Translations under genes and position numbers: made by a program
NCBI GenBank assembly: GCA_015501585.1
Contig: JADNRY010000004.1
Span: 744,001 to 808,000 of the forward strand
Length of the DNA: 64,000 nucleotides
Source of the DNA: Rhodocollybia butyracea
Lineage: Eukaryota; Basidiomycota; Agaricomycetes; Agaricales; Omphalotaceae
Direction: 5' to 3'
Shown here: piece after piece, positions 10,395-21,310 of the stretch
Layout of the letters: the number at the start of each line of letters is the position of its first letter
Position numbering within the stretch: the first letter of the stretch is position 1
The notes under the pieces: generated by a model
Databases searched by the model: none
What the model was told of the DNA's origin: nothing
The model's input: only the letters and a program-made list of their open reading frames with translations

Positions 10395-13177
10395 TTAATC
10401 TTCTCCATCTGAACTGTCCATATCGCTCGTGGCATCCTCAGCCGAGCGTTTAGCTGTCGGAGGAGCCACGGGCGGTCCAGGAAGGATCGACTTCGATGGA
10501 TCGGCACCACCTTTGTTGAGGCCACTTTTCCAGGCATGAGCCATTTGGAGGAACTTGAATGTTGTCGGGTTGTTTTCTCTTTCGTCATCGGCGAATACAA
10601 GCTCCCAATCTAGAAGAATGATATGGGTAAAGCATCAGAGCATGAATCGGAAATAAACATACCTTCCACCATTTGTCCAGTTTCCTGGTCGACATGCCTC
10701 TTCTTGGTGACCACTGGCATCATACCCTGTACTTTGGCGACGTCGTCCGCGGTACCGTGGGTTTCCTCGAAAGTCTTCCATACTTCCAGAAGAGCGACAC
10801 GCTACCAAAACCTTATCAAATCCACCCACAGATGTAAACATTCGTACAACATACCTCATCTTTCAACCCCTTGTCCTTCAATTCCTTGTACCCGCGATTA
10901 AACACCTGCCTAGCACGGTCAGGATCTCCCGGAACCATTTTCTGCTCAGCCTCTTCATCCTCTTCCTCTTCCTCCTCCCGCTGGGCTCGAGGAAGAGCGA
11001 TAGGTTCCGCCTCGAACAATGCATACGATATCCAGACTTTGACGTGTCCAGAAAGCGATATGAGTCGATCGTACAATGCTCGAGCGGTCTCTCGTTCTCC
11101 TTCTTCGATCTCAAAGTCGATGTACGCCTTCCAGAGAAGCTCCGGCATGGAGAGAGGCGACTGGGAGATCCCAAGTTCAAAGATGGCGCGAGTACGGGCA
11201 AAGTCTTCCAGCTGTGATTCGATCTCGGCGTATCTGATCCAGGCAGAAGAGTTGGCGGGGTCGAACTATCGAAAATATGAGCCAAGGAAAATTAATAGAT
11301 GAGAAAGAAGATCAACCTCTAGATACTTTTCGTAGAGCTTTCTAACACGGTCGAACTCGCGTAGCTAGAAAAAAAAATGCGGTTTGTGAATATCCAAGAA
11401 TGGTAGATGAAGGTACCCACATCAGTCTCAAGTTCAATGTAGCCTTTGAAGAGTTTTTCTTTAGGACACATTCCAATTGCGTTTCCCAATATTTTTCTTG
11501 CGGCTGGAAGATCCAAACGACGAATCTCGAATTTGGCAAACATTATCCAGAGTTTCGAGAATGTGAACGCTTTATGTGGCACGAGTGTGATTGCAGTTTG
11601 GTATATCTGGCGGGCCCGGTCGTAATCCTAAGAATCACATTTGAGTATTTTCGCCGCAACATAAAAAACCAAATCACACATACCCTGGTTTCGATCTCCT
11701 CGAAAAGCGCATAATCTAACCATAGATATATGTATCTTCTCCAATGTCGCTTTTCACCTCCCGGAGGAACCTGAGCAACTGCTCTTTCGTACACCTCTCT
11801 AACCCGTCCTACCGAAGTTTCCTCTTCCTCTGCCGTAGCTCCCTCACTCCGAGTGTCCCGATAAGCGCCCTCTTCTAACCGAGCATAGTCGAACCATACA
11901 TCGTAGTTTCGCCCATCATGTGACAGCTCCTCCTCGTACTGGATTCTTCGTTTGCCCAATACAGTCGACTCTAATGTGGTTCGAGTGCCATGTTGCTTTT
12001 CAAACTTTGTGTATGAAGCGTATAATCCGGCAGATTTGGATCGGGGTATACGTGCCAGAGCAAACTAAAGCAGTGTTAGCCGACAAAAGTAAAAAGCAAA
12101 AGGTGTCGTACCTTGTAAATCACCCGAGCCCGGTCATATTCCTTCAGCCGCGTCTCCATCTTTGCAAAAGCACTAAACACAGCCTGTGCTTTTTCTACCT
12201 GCTCCTCATCATCACCGTAAAAGTCCAAAGCGGTTTGGAACACTTCGCGAGCCTTGTCCAGCTTCTGTCGCTCCTCCTCGTACTTTCCCCATTTTACCCA
12301 GACTCGCGGCTCCGGGCGTACAGCAATCCACCGTTCATATATAGCACTCGCACGGTCAAGTTCACCATACCGCTCCTCCATCTTGATATACGCCTGCCAC
12401 GCCTTGTCATCTGGCTCCCATTGCATCCAGCGTTCAAACACCTGTCGCGCGCCAGGTACATTTTGCAGCAGTTCTTCCAGGTAGACGTATTTGTACCACA
12501 GCTGGTCCACACGCGGAAGTAAAGTAACGGCTCGGTCAAAGAGATTACGAGCATGTTGAACATTCCGATTTTTGAGTTCCATTTCTGTATAACTGAGCCA
12601 TAGCTGGATACTCCGAGGGTCGACATCCAGAGCACGTTCGTAAACGGAGCGGGAGCGAGCAAATTCGTTTTGCGAAGCCTGGGGAAGTAGTTCATGGTTT
12701 TGATCAAAATACAGAAAGGAAGCGAGTGCGTACCTCCCAGTTGGCGTACTGTAGCCATTCTTTTCTGAAATATCGGAGTGAATACCTGAGTATTTGGGGG
12801 TCAAATAAAAGCGCACATGCTGCCCCGTGTCCTCCGTATACGCTCCTCGAATTCCTTTCGTTTCCTTCCACGGTATTCATGAAGCTCCTCAAAATCTTCT
12901 ACTCGCTGCTTCGGAGCCCGAAAAGCACTTTCTTGCCGTTCTTGAGCCTAACAGATCGGTTAGAATCGGTCACTAGTAGAAGATATAAAAATCTAACCTC
13001 TCGTAAGAGTTGTTCAGCAGTAATCTATGATACTGGTCATTTTCAGGATAATTGGAATGTAACAAGTTGAACATGCCTGGATCGCGGCTGGCGCGCGGTT
13101 TTTGATACTAGAAAAGTGTTAGTATAGCATAGATATTATGGCTAGTTTGACACGCACCGAGGAGCGCGACCGTCCAT
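10395..13177 (-). CDS. CLF1: Pre-mRNA-splicing factor Clf1 (Crooked-neck/CRNKL1 homologue)
   Basis: HAT-repeat scaffold protein of the NTC (Prp19) spliceosome complex; nuclear, needed for spliceosome activation. Spliced translation starts [17 protein letters not shown], then [14 protein letters not shown] and [19 protein letters not shown], the hallmark Clf1 N-terminus, followed by a long series of HAT repeats ([76 protein letters not shown]). An acidic insert ([13 protein letters not shown]) lies near 10970. The C-terminus is [11 protein letters not shown], then WELVFADDE, and ends near SDGED with TAA at 10395-10397. About ten short introns are present; total length about 750 residues, normal for the family. 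All exons join without indels. Intron 2 is GC-AG (separate entry). This is a conserved core gene and very likely single copy. Confidence 0.95.
13025..13076 (-). other. GC-AG intron in CLF1
   Basis: The exon ending AIQ (ATCCAG) is followed by GCATGT, and the intron ends ATCATAG before ITAEQLL. Removing 52 bases gives the conserved [14 protein letters not shown]; no GT donor does so. Acceptor and length match other introns here. Confidence 0.8.
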
Positions 13178-13780
13178 TGTACAACTTTGGTGGTAAAGAA
13201 GGAAAGTGGTTGGGCGTCAAAATGGGCGTTTGATGCGCGTTAGTGGGAGCCGTGAGCTGTCTACAATCACAAAATTCGCCATCGTGTCCAGCCTTGCACA
13301 CATTACCACTAGCGCTGTTCCTCCTTCAATTTAACTTCGTTCTCGCCTTTTACTAGAGCAAACAGTGGATGAGGAACTTTAAAGCGTGTTCTCAATCTTT
13401 GGTCTCGTTCTCCTCGTGAGAAGATAATTTCTATCTTTTTGTAAACGAATCGCAAACTACAAGCCTCATTAACATTTCCTGGTTATGGCAATTGCGTGCC
13501 CGTCTTATGTACACAGCTTTTGGACCAAAAAATGAATATTCTGCTGTCCTGCTACAATTTCTACAAAAATGGTGATAGAGGATTCTTGTCTTCAATACCA
13601 TCAAGATACCATCCGCGTCCCCTCCAGGTGCCAGTATCGCCCCCGTACCAAGCTCTACAGACACTAGAACCATTTCAAAGTACTATGTTTTCCTCCACAC
13701 GCTGAAGTTATGAAGTACCAAGCAGGACGTTTCCACTGTGCGTAGCTCGGGTGACTTTAGCTTTTTTTCTACTACGTGAG
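13178..13780. other. Intergenic between CLF1 5' end and Gag-like ORF
   Basis: No gene is recognised. The first 100-200 bases should carry the CLF1 promoter. No protease or reverse transcriptase follows the Gag-like ORF on its downstream side. Confidence 0.5.
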
Positions 13781-14563
13781 TTATGTTTCAAGTCTCAACC
13801 TATCCAACTCATGCTGAGCCTCCACCTTTAGCACCGCCGTTCGCACGTCCTTTATCGCAGTCGTGAACTTCTCCCAGTCGTCGAATTCATCGGTTTGAAG
13901 TTCGCGTTTTAGCGCATACGGCAGGTTCCTGTACGTCGTGCTCATTAGAGCCTTTGACCCCTCGATTTCAGCTCCCTTCGCTAAGCGCAAAAGCTTATCT
14001 GCCCAATACTTGTGGAAAGGTTGGTTGGTTTCTTCGTGCCTCGTGAGGATAAGCTCGTGGGTGATTACTTCCCCCTCCAACAACTCGAAATACATTCTGG
14101 CTGACTTTCTTTCCTTTTTCTGCGAAGGAAAACGAGCGTCGAACAGTTTTACGAAGTCGTTCCAGCTACCCTTACGCTCGGCATCCGTCAAGGTCTCGTT
14201 GAACCAATCTGCAGCCCTGGAATCCAGCTCGAGGTAGGGTTCGATGTTGGTTATCCAGTCTGTTCTGGCATACGCTAACTCTATCATCCTAGTTTCGTGA
14301 TTCTGCAAAAAAGCTGCTGGTTGGACTTGGTCGTCTGGGTCCCCAGAAAACCGAACGAGCGGCACGGACGTCATTCGTTTAGGCATGGTTCCTATGATTT
14401 GTGTCGGTTGGGTCAGTCTCGTTGGACTTGGAGATGGCTGTCGTTCGGTTCTAGTTACTTTCACAGGTGAGTTCAACGGGGTTGCTCCCGGAACGTCGTT
14501 TCCTATGTCTTCAAATGAAGGACTTCTGTCTGTAGCGCCTGGGGTCCTCGCGTCCACTTTCAT
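13781..14563 (-). CDS. Solitary retrotransposon Gag-like protein (Retrotrans_gag type)
   Basis: Intact 260-residue frame. After a Ser/Thr/Pro-rich N-terminal third it has the layout of Ty3/gypsy-like Gag capsid domains: RFSGDPDDQ, an EPYLELDSRAADWF helix, WNDFVKLFDARFP, a YWADKLLRLAKG segment and a charged C-terminal helix. It ends without a CCHC zinc knuckle. No protease, RT, RNase H or integrase frame lies downstream (13.2-13.8 kb), and I see no LTR pair. It is either the intact 5' remnant of an element or a Gag-derived host gene; the open frame suggests a young or preserved copy. A short palindrome (CTAGGTATACCTAG) lies just upstream near 14594-14607. Confidence 0.7.
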   Translation of the reverse strand: MKVDARTPGATDRSPSFEDIGNDVPGATPLNSPVKVTRTERQPSPSPTRLTQPTQIIGTMPKRMTSVPLVRFSGDPDDQVQPAAFLQNHETRMIELAYARTDWITNIEPYLELDSRAADWFNETLTDAERKGSWNDFVKLFDARFPSQKKERKSARMYFELLEGEVITHELILTRHEETNQPFHKYWADKLLRLAKGAEIEGSKALMSTTYRNLPYALKRELQTDEFDDWEKFTTAIKDVRTAVLKVEAQHELDRLRLET

Positions 14564-14734
14564 TGTCGCTCGATAACCTAGCCAGGATATCCGCTAGGTA
14601 TACCTAGTCGAGTTTCCAAGCCAATGTCAGATGTCGATACGAAGAACGCTGGTAAAAATAGCTCCCGTCGCCAAGATGTACTAGTCGGACTGAATCGGAT
14701 GATCGATGGTGCAGCACAACGTAGTTATCTTCTA

Positions 14735-15760
14735 TGTAGTAATACGCGAAGTCAATACTAATTGACTATCTCATGCTAATGCAAGCAAATCCAAACAGAG
14801 CATAAGATAAGATAGCACCTATAGCCCTGTCCCAACGTTGTCTTGTTTACGAGTTTATGTGTTGATATTCATTCAGACGGCTTGATGCCAAACTGGGCAA
14901 CTGGGGCCACAGCTGGTTGTAGCTGAATATGCCGATGGTGTAGATTGGGTAGCGTATTGAGAAGCCCCCAGTCCATACTTGGACTAACAACGGCAGGTGA
15001 AGCCTCTCACAGGGTCGGCAGTGCACCTTTGTGATTTGGTCCTAAGAAATGCCTCACCGTATTTGAGCAAGCTGTTCCCAATCCACCCAGTGGGGAACTG
15101 TATGCGTCTCTTCGGGCCAAAACTACGAGAGGGCGTCATCACCTTGGTAAAGAAATCGGAGGAGGATACATCAAAGATCATCGGGAGTTTCAAGTTCTAG
15201 GAGATTCTTTTCCCCATTTCAATACAACGTGTTTTTCAGTACCAAGTAAAGCATTGCTTCCCGTAAGAGTATCGGAGAGATTATAGAATTGTGGACCACC
15301 GGAACAATTTGCCCCCACGTTCGCAGCTTCTAAAGTGGGCGTGCGCTCGGAAACTGTAGTAGAGATCCATGGGCCGGTACTGATGAGACTTGATTGGTCT
15401 AAACTAACTTGCTCTAACTGAAATATATCCTTTCCAGCGATAGATAAAGGGAGATTCTCCGCCGCTTAGGCTGAAGTAAAACAATGAGCATTGAGGTGAG
15501 GCTCGCCGGACAACTGCCCATTGCTATTTATCCCCAAGTTAATATGAATATGGCATGGGTTTTCTGTTTCGAAGATAGTTTGGAAAGGTCAACGAGGACG
15601 TTCGAAAGAAGTGGACGGTCACCGTACAACCTCAAGGGGCCGATATCAAGATGGGGCGTAGCGTGGCTGGAGGTGTTTGGGGATCCTTTGACATGTTTTT
15701 TGTGGCAAAAGATCTATTACACAGCGTATGTAAGGATGTCGAAGTTCCCGCTGCCTCTTT
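14735..15760 (+). repeat. Duplicated block, copy A (unknown decayed gene)
   Basis: About 1 kb that reappears at 17488-18400 with many small differences and indels. Shared stretches include the CCTGTCCCAACGTTG region and GTATGCGTCTCTTCGGGCC. In copy A a plus-strand frame at about 15620-15775 reads like a real protein end (KWTVTVQPQGADIKMG, GGVWGSFDMFFVAKDLL, stop), and the minus strand also has a conserved open stretch (GANCSGGPQFYNLS). I could not assign a family or be certain of the coding strand. Confidence 0.6.
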
Positions 15761-15824
15761 AGAGTAGAGGGTCTAGTACTTACTCCATTGGTTTCCGTGA
15801 TGTGTTGCTGACATGTGGTGCCAT

Positions 15825-15848
15825 CCGCAGTCGGCCTGACGACTGCGG
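15825..15848. promoter_or_regulatory. 9-bp inverted repeat upstream of epoxide hydrolase copy 1
   Basis: Arms CCGCAGTCG and CGACTGCGG with a 6-base spacer, about 70 bp before the ATG. The same arms occur at 19920-19943 before copy 2 although the spacer differs. Terminal CCG/CGG triplets fit Zn2Cys6 regulator sites; this is a suggestion only. Confidence 0.4.
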
Positions 15849-15917
15849 CACATATCTCTCGACAAAGTTGTTTCTTCCTTTGTTTCCTTTGTTTCTGGTA
15901 AGTTAGCTGCTTAGGGA

Positions 15918-17085
15918 ATGGATATAACGCTCCCACCTGGCATTGTGTCGAAAAACAATCCGAGTCAACGATCTGGACGTACACTACCTACAAGCATCTT
16001 CGTCAGCTAATGCACCACTAATTATCCTGCTACATGGCTTCCCTGAACTCGCCTACTCTTGGCGAGAGGTAATGCCTAAACTTTCAGAGGCAGGATACAA
16101 TGTGGTAGCTCCAGATCAACGGGGGTATGGTCGTACAACTATGGTTGACTCGTCTGGTGCTCCCCAGACAGGGCCCGTCCATTTCGACGATGATCTGGCA
16201 CCTTTTCGCATGTTTAATCTGGTAACAGATATCGTTTTGTTAGTTGCTGCATTAGGCTACCAAAGTGTTGCAGCAGTTATAGGACACGACTTTGGCTCTG
16301 CGGTCGCCGGGTATTGCGCTCTCATCAGACCTGATCTTTTTAGGTCTGTGGTCATAATGAGTGCTCCCTTCCAAGGTGTTCCACCCTTTTCACCGTCTAC
16401 TGGAACTCCAGCCATTGCCTCGATTCTGAAACAATTAGCAGAGTTAACTCCGCCTCGCAAACACTATACAATGTACTATTCTACACCGAACGCGAACTCC
16501 GATATGCTTCGATCGCCACAAGGCCTTCATAGCTTTTTGGCAGACAATTTTTACGCCAAAAGCGCGGATTGGCCCATTAATAATCCACATCGCCTTCCCT
16601 CTGCTTCTGCGTCGAACCTGGCCACTTTGCCACATTACTATATTATGCTTCTTGAACAGACGATGCCCATGGCAGTTAGGAACGCTGTAAATGAAGGTAC
16701 CCGTTCATTAGAAGCGTGGCTGCCCCAAGAAGACCTCGCTTTCTACGTTTCCGAGTACTCCAGGACTGGATTTCAAGGGGGATTAAACTGGTACCGTTGC
16801 ATGACCGATCCAAAATGGAATAACGAAATGAAGATCTTTACTGGAAAAGTCGTAGAGGTACCCGCGATGTTCCTGTCTGGGAACAAGGACTGGGGTGTAT
16901 ACCAATCCCCAGGTGCATTGGAAGATATGAAAGAACGAGTGTGCAAGCATATGGATGACGACGATCTTGTTTTGGTGCCTGACGCAGGACACTGGGTCCA
17001 GCAGGAACAGAGCGAGGCTGTCGTTGAGCATCTGAAAAGATTTTTAGCCAAGGTATATTCGACCTTTTACTGCTCAATGAACTGA
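15918..17085 (+). pseudogene. Epoxide hydrolase copy 1 (alpha/beta fold), 5' frameshift
   Basis: Nearly identical to the intact copy at 20035-21201 (about 13 residue differences by eye). It keeps HGFPE (oxyanion hole), HDFGS (nucleophile Asp), DWGVY (acid) and AGHW (His), and the cap-domain motif GGLNWYR. Relative to copy 2 it has one extra G after GTGTC at about 15950, so the ATG at 15918 leads into the wrong frame; the enzyme frame itself has no ATG until after the HGFPE region. Thus it is either newly disabled or a one-base assembly error. It is a single-exon gene. The lipase that neighbours copy 2 is missing here, but the shared upstream region is kept. Confidence 0.85.
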
Positions 17086-17194
17086 ACTTTGAAACTGCAC
17101 GACAGGTTTCCCCCAAGGAGTGATGACGAAGGCTGCGCGTAATTTACTGTTGCATCTGTATTGAAAGAAGTAGCTGAGCGCGAAAATCTGATTA

Positions 17195-17488
17195 TTATTG
17201 TAGTCCGATTACCTGAAGAGAGATGGTTCGTCATTCTGCGACAATATCTCCCGCCCGCGACCATATCTGGTAGACCACGATAAGCTGCCTCCCAGTCTCG
17301 TACGCTCCCAGGACGAGTATTATAGACGACGCGCAGATCTATCTGTGTTCGTAATACTCGAGGTTGACGTTATCCACAACAAGACACAAAACTTGCAGGG
17401 CAGGAACCACCAAGAGAATGTACGTCAATCCATTCTCGACATCCTTGTGTTTTATGAAAAGCGCAAGGTGAGTGAGTGCTGGTAGGAG
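17195..17488 (-). pseudogene. Truncated 3' end of the F-box-like gene at 21311-22183
   Basis: Bases 17086-17488 repeat 21202-21605, including the last ~100 codons of the downstream F-box-like gene, with small indels that break the frame. Similarity stops at GGTAGGAGATGTA, where the second copy of the duplicated block begins. This marks the right edge of duplication unit 1. Confidence 0.75.
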
Positions 17489-18400
17489 ATGTAATACGCC
17501 GTAAGTCGATACCTAATGGACTATCTAATGCTAATGGCAAGTAAATCCAAACAAAGCATAAGATAGGAGTGCTAGCCCCTGTCCCAACGTTGGTTCTCGC
17601 AGTCTTGTTCAGACGACTTGATGCCAAATCTGGGCAACTGGAGCCACAGCTGGTTGCAGCTGAAAATGCCGATGGTGTGGATTGAGTAGCGTGCTGAGAA
17701 GCCCCCAGTCCAGACCCGGACTGACAATGGCAGGTAAAGCCTATCACAGGCGTGCTTGGGCAAGCGGTTCCCAGTCTACCAGCTGGAAACTGTATGCGTC
17801 TCTTCGGGTCAAAACTACGAGAGGGCGTCATCACCTTGGTGGAGGTGTATAGAGATCATAGGGGTGAAGTGGGAGATTTATCTCCTACTTCAATGCAGAT
17901 GATACAACGTGTTTTTCCATGCTTCAAACCCCGTAAGAATAACGGAGAGATTATAGAATTGTGGACCACCGGAACAATTTGCCCCCACGTTCTTAGCTTC
18001 TAAAGTGGAGCTGCACCACGGCTCGGAAACTAGTGTAGAGAACTTGTAGAGATTCATGGGTCGGTACCGATGAGACCTGGGTTTTGATTGGTCTACTTTC
18101 CAGCGATAGACAAAGGGAAATTCTTCGCCGCCTAGGCCGAAGTAAAACAATGAATACTGAGGTGAGGTTCACCGGACAACTCCCCATTGCTATTCATCCT
18201 CAAGTCAATATGAATATGGCATGGAGTTTCTGTTTCGAAAGATAGTTTGGAAAGGTCAACGAGGCCGTTCGAAAGAAGTGGACGTTCACCGTACAACCTC
18301 ACGTGGCCGATATGTAGTAGCGTGGCTGGAGGTGTTTGGGGGTTCTTTGAGTTGTGTCAAAAGATCTATAACACAGCGTATGTAAGGATTTCGAAGTACT
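17488..18400 (+). repeat. Duplicated block, copy B
   Basis: Second copy of 14735-15760. It is more decayed: the frame equivalent to the copy A protein end is interrupted early (stop after the MNMAWSFCFE stretch). It joins the truncated F-box tail on the left and lipase 3' flank on the right (about 18401-18600, where I see nothing but AT-rich sequence). Confidence 0.6.
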
Positions 18401-18600
18401 AAGGCGCAGGGAGCGGTTAAGAGCTCCTGGCCATGATGTCGGGTAGGGGTCCAGCGGCGGCCTGTGCAGCTACGGGTTATATAACCCCAAAAGAAGGCAA
18501 TATTGGGGGCCATATAGAAGATCGGTCCTTTCTAGGGCTAATTGTAGTATAATATAAGAATGTGCTAGAAATACAGTAATAGATAGGGTCGTGAATTATG

Positions 18601-19810
18601 TCAATACGAATGTCTCTTGAATTGCTCCAGATACGCATCCTCCCAGCGCTCGCCGCCTTTCGCTAATGATTTTTCCAGCCAGCCTAACCGCCGTACGAGC
18701 CTCTCCTGGTCCCTCCCATTATAGTAGTTGTGTCCGCCTCGAGGATACTCTTTTGACTTGTCGGCAGCGACATGGAATGACGCATATTCTGATTCTGATG
18801 AAGGGACGCGATACAGATGGGAGTGATCGTAATATAAGGGAGTCTGGGTACAGTGGCGATAGCCCAAAAAGAGTGGGGGAAGTGAAGGTACTCCTGGGAT
18901 CGAGATTCGGAACCATTAAATCTTCCGTTCATAGATCGAAAAGGGATTGCTTACCGTCATTGTATGCTTTAACAAGGTATTCGGAAAAAGCATTACTTCC
19001 ATTCTTTTTCCGATACTCAGTCGCCAGTTCCTGGTAATAACGCGACAAATTCGCGTCTCCAGGTCGTGGAGCACCAAATACAACCAGTTTAAGGAGCAAT
19101 TTCGCGGGGATTATATTATCATTCGAAAGCAATAGCTGGTCGATCATGAGAAGGTAAGAAACTGCGCCGCCCATGCTATGGCCCGTGACAATAAGTTCCT
19201 CAATATCCTTGTACTCCTCAAAGGCTTTCCGAATTCCCTCGAGTATGAAAGGGCGAATTCCCTTGTACATTGCCCAAAATCCTGAATGGACGATTCCTTG
19301 GCCGGATTTAAGCCGATGACCAAGGAATCGGATATCTTGAATAGCTTGAATAGTCGTCGAAGTACCAGAGGTAGCCACTATGAGCTGTTTGGTTCTGGGC
19401 TGATATGCTACGTAACCATGGAGGTGTGCTACCTTTCCAAAAAATTCGGAAACGAGTATAGAGCCTTCTATAGCGTTGTAGTGTTCTAGGGGAAAGTCGG
19501 GCTTCATCAAAGTCGTAAAATTCTTGAACAGAAATCCAACCGGAACTACATTGGCGTTGGCAAGTTCGGTAAATTGGCCTACGGAGATCGTGTTAAAATG
19601 CGCTGAAGGGCGAGCTGGAAGAGTCATACCGATTTCTGCAAGCTCCAGAAAGAGCTTCTCATCTGCTAGATCTTTTTCGGTCAAGGTATAATCGGAATAG
19701 GTATCTGTAACTTTTGCTACCCAGCGAAAGTTCGTTAATCGCTCAGAAGCATACATCTGCCTCTGAGCTTCTGTTAAAGCAACTTTCCCGCGCTGCTTGA
19801 CAGTGGACAT
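18601..19810 (-). CDS. Class 3 lipase (fungal lipase-like serine esterase)
   Basis: Alpha/beta hydrolase of the Lipase_3 family, acting on acyl esters such as acylglycerols. From the ATG at 19810 (MSTVKQRGKV) it shows the lid-side SGTSTT strand, the nucleophile elbow TGHSMGG (Ser about 212), the FGAPRPGD strand that follows it in this family, and NDGVPSLPPLFLGY, which carries the likely catalytic Asp and is formed across a 61-base intron (18894-18954). A downstream His (YDHSHLYRVP) can complete the triad. There is no signal peptide from this start, so it is probably intracellular. An in-frame ATG 54 codons upstream exists, but it lies in sequence shared with the epoxide hydrolase promoter. 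About 380 residues, intact. Divergently paired with the epoxide hydrolase. Confidence 0.88.
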
Positions 19811-20034
19811 GGGTGGCGCGATGTTGAGGGGAAAAAATACATCACATACGACGCCAAGCGGTCGTTTTAATACTCCATCGGTTTCCGTGATGTTTTGTTG
19901 CTGACATGTGGTGCCGTGTCCGCAGTCGGACCGACGACTGCGGCACATATCTCTTGTTTCCTGTGTTTCCATTGTTTCTGGTAAGTATTACGGTTGGCGG
20001 TGTTAACTGCTTAGGGAAAGGCTAAATAGGAACA
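19811..20034. promoter_or_regulatory. Bidirectional promoter between lipase and epoxide hydrolase
   Basis: Only 224 bp separate the two divergent ATGs. The epoxide-hydrolase side is kept in the upstream copy (about 15778-15917), including an inverted repeat at 19920-19943 with arms CCGCAGTCG/CGACTGCGG. In this copy the spacer also contains CGGACCG. Co-regulation of the two hydrolases is inferred. Confidence 0.5.
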
Positions 20035-21201
20035 ATGGATATAACGCTTCCACTTGGCATTGTGTCAAAAACAATCCGAGTCAACGATCTGGACGTTCAC
20101 TACCTACAAGCATCTTCGTCAGCTAATGCACCACTAATTATCCTGCTACATGGCTTTCCTGAACTCGCCTACTCTTGGCGAGAGGTAATGCCTAAACTTT
20201 CAGAGGCAGGATACAATGTGGTAGCTCCAGATCAACGGGGGTATGGTCGTACAACTATGGTTGACTCGTCTGGTGCTCCCCAGACAGGGCCCGTCCATTT
20301 CGACGATGATCTGGCACCTTTTCGCATGTTTAATCTGGTAACAGATATCGTTTTGTTAGTTGCTGCATTAGGCTACCGAAGTGTTGCATCAGTTATAGGA
20401 CACGACTTTGGCTCTGCGGTCGCCGGGTATTGCGCTCTCATCAGACCTGATCTTTTTAGGTCTGTGGTCGTAATGAGTGCTCCCTTCCAAGGTGTTCCAC
20501 CCTTTTCACCGTCTACTGGAACTCCAGTCATTGCCTCGATTCTGAAACAATTAGCAGAGTTAACTCCGCCTCGCAAACACTATACAATGTACTATTCTAC
20601 ACCGAACGCGAACTCCGATATGCTTCGATCGCCACAAGGCCTTCATAGTTTTTTGGCAGACTATTTTTACTCCAAAAGCGCGGATTGGCCCATTAATAAT
20701 CCACATCGCCTTCCCTCTGCTTCTGCGTCGAACCTGGCCACTTTGCCACATTACTATATTATGCTTCTTGAACAGACAATGCCCATGGCAGTTAGGAACG
20801 CTGTAAATGAAGGTACCCGTTCATTAGAAGCGTGGCTGCCCCAAGAAGAACTTGCTTTCTACGTTTCCGAGTACTCCAGGACTGGATTTCAAGGGGGATT
20901 GAATAGGTACCGTTGCATGACCGATCCAAAATGGAATAACGACATGAAGATCTTTACTGGAAAAACAGTAGAGGTACCCGCAATGTTCCTGTCCGGGAGC
21001 AAGGACTGGGGTGTATACCAATACCCAGGTGCATTGGAAGAGATGAAAGAACGAGTGTGCAAGCATATGGATGACGATGATCTTGTTTTGGTGCCTGACG
21101 CAGGACACTGGGTCCAGCAGGAACAGAGCGAGGCTGTCGTTGAGCATCTGAAAAGATTTTTAGCCAAGGTATATTCGACCTTTTACTGCTCAATGAACTG
21201 A
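20035..21201 (+). CDS. Epoxide hydrolase copy 2 (alpha/beta fold)
   Basis: Intact single-exon gene of 388 residues, the expected size for a soluble epoxide hydrolase, which opens epoxides to vicinal diols through an aspartyl-ester intermediate. It shows the HGFPE motif (39-43), GHDFGS with nucleophile Asp124, Asp324 in SKDWG and His358 in DAGHW. The cap-domain motif reads GGLNRYR: the Trp beside the substrate-binding Tyr (kept as W in copy 1) is Arg at about 291, which could alter the active-site pocket. No signal peptide. Substrate unknown; with the neighbouring lipase it may act on lipid-derived epoxides, which is only inference. Confidence 0.93.
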   Translation: MDITLPLGIVSKTIRVNDLDVHYLQASSSANAPLIILLHGFPELAYSWREVMPKLSEAGYNVVAPDQRGYGRTTMVDSSGAPQTGPVHFDDDLAPFRMFNLVTDIVLLVAALGYRSVASVIGHDFGSAVAGYCALIRPDLFRSVVVMSAPFQGVPPFSPSTGTPVIASILKQLAELTPPRKHYTMYYSTPNANSDMLRSPQGLHSFLADYFYSKSADWPINNPHRLPSASASNLATLPHYYIMLLEQTMPMAVRNAVNEGTRSLEAWLPQEELAFYVSEYSRTGFQGGLNRYRCMTDPKWNNDMKIFTGKTVEVPAMFLSGSKDWGVYQYPGALEEMKERVCKHMDDDDLVLVPDAGHWVQQEQSEAVVEHLKRFLAKVYSTFYCSMN

Positions 21202-21310
21202 ACTTTGAAACTGCACGACAGGTTTCCCCCAAGGAGTGATGACGAAGGCTGCGCGTAATTTACTGTTGCATCTGTATTGAAAGACGTAGCTGAGCGAGAA
21301 AATCTGATTA

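Noticed and set aside
10871..11302. 143-codon plus-strand ORF with a Ser run
   Set aside because: Antisense shadow of the acidic Glu-rich stretch of CLF1.
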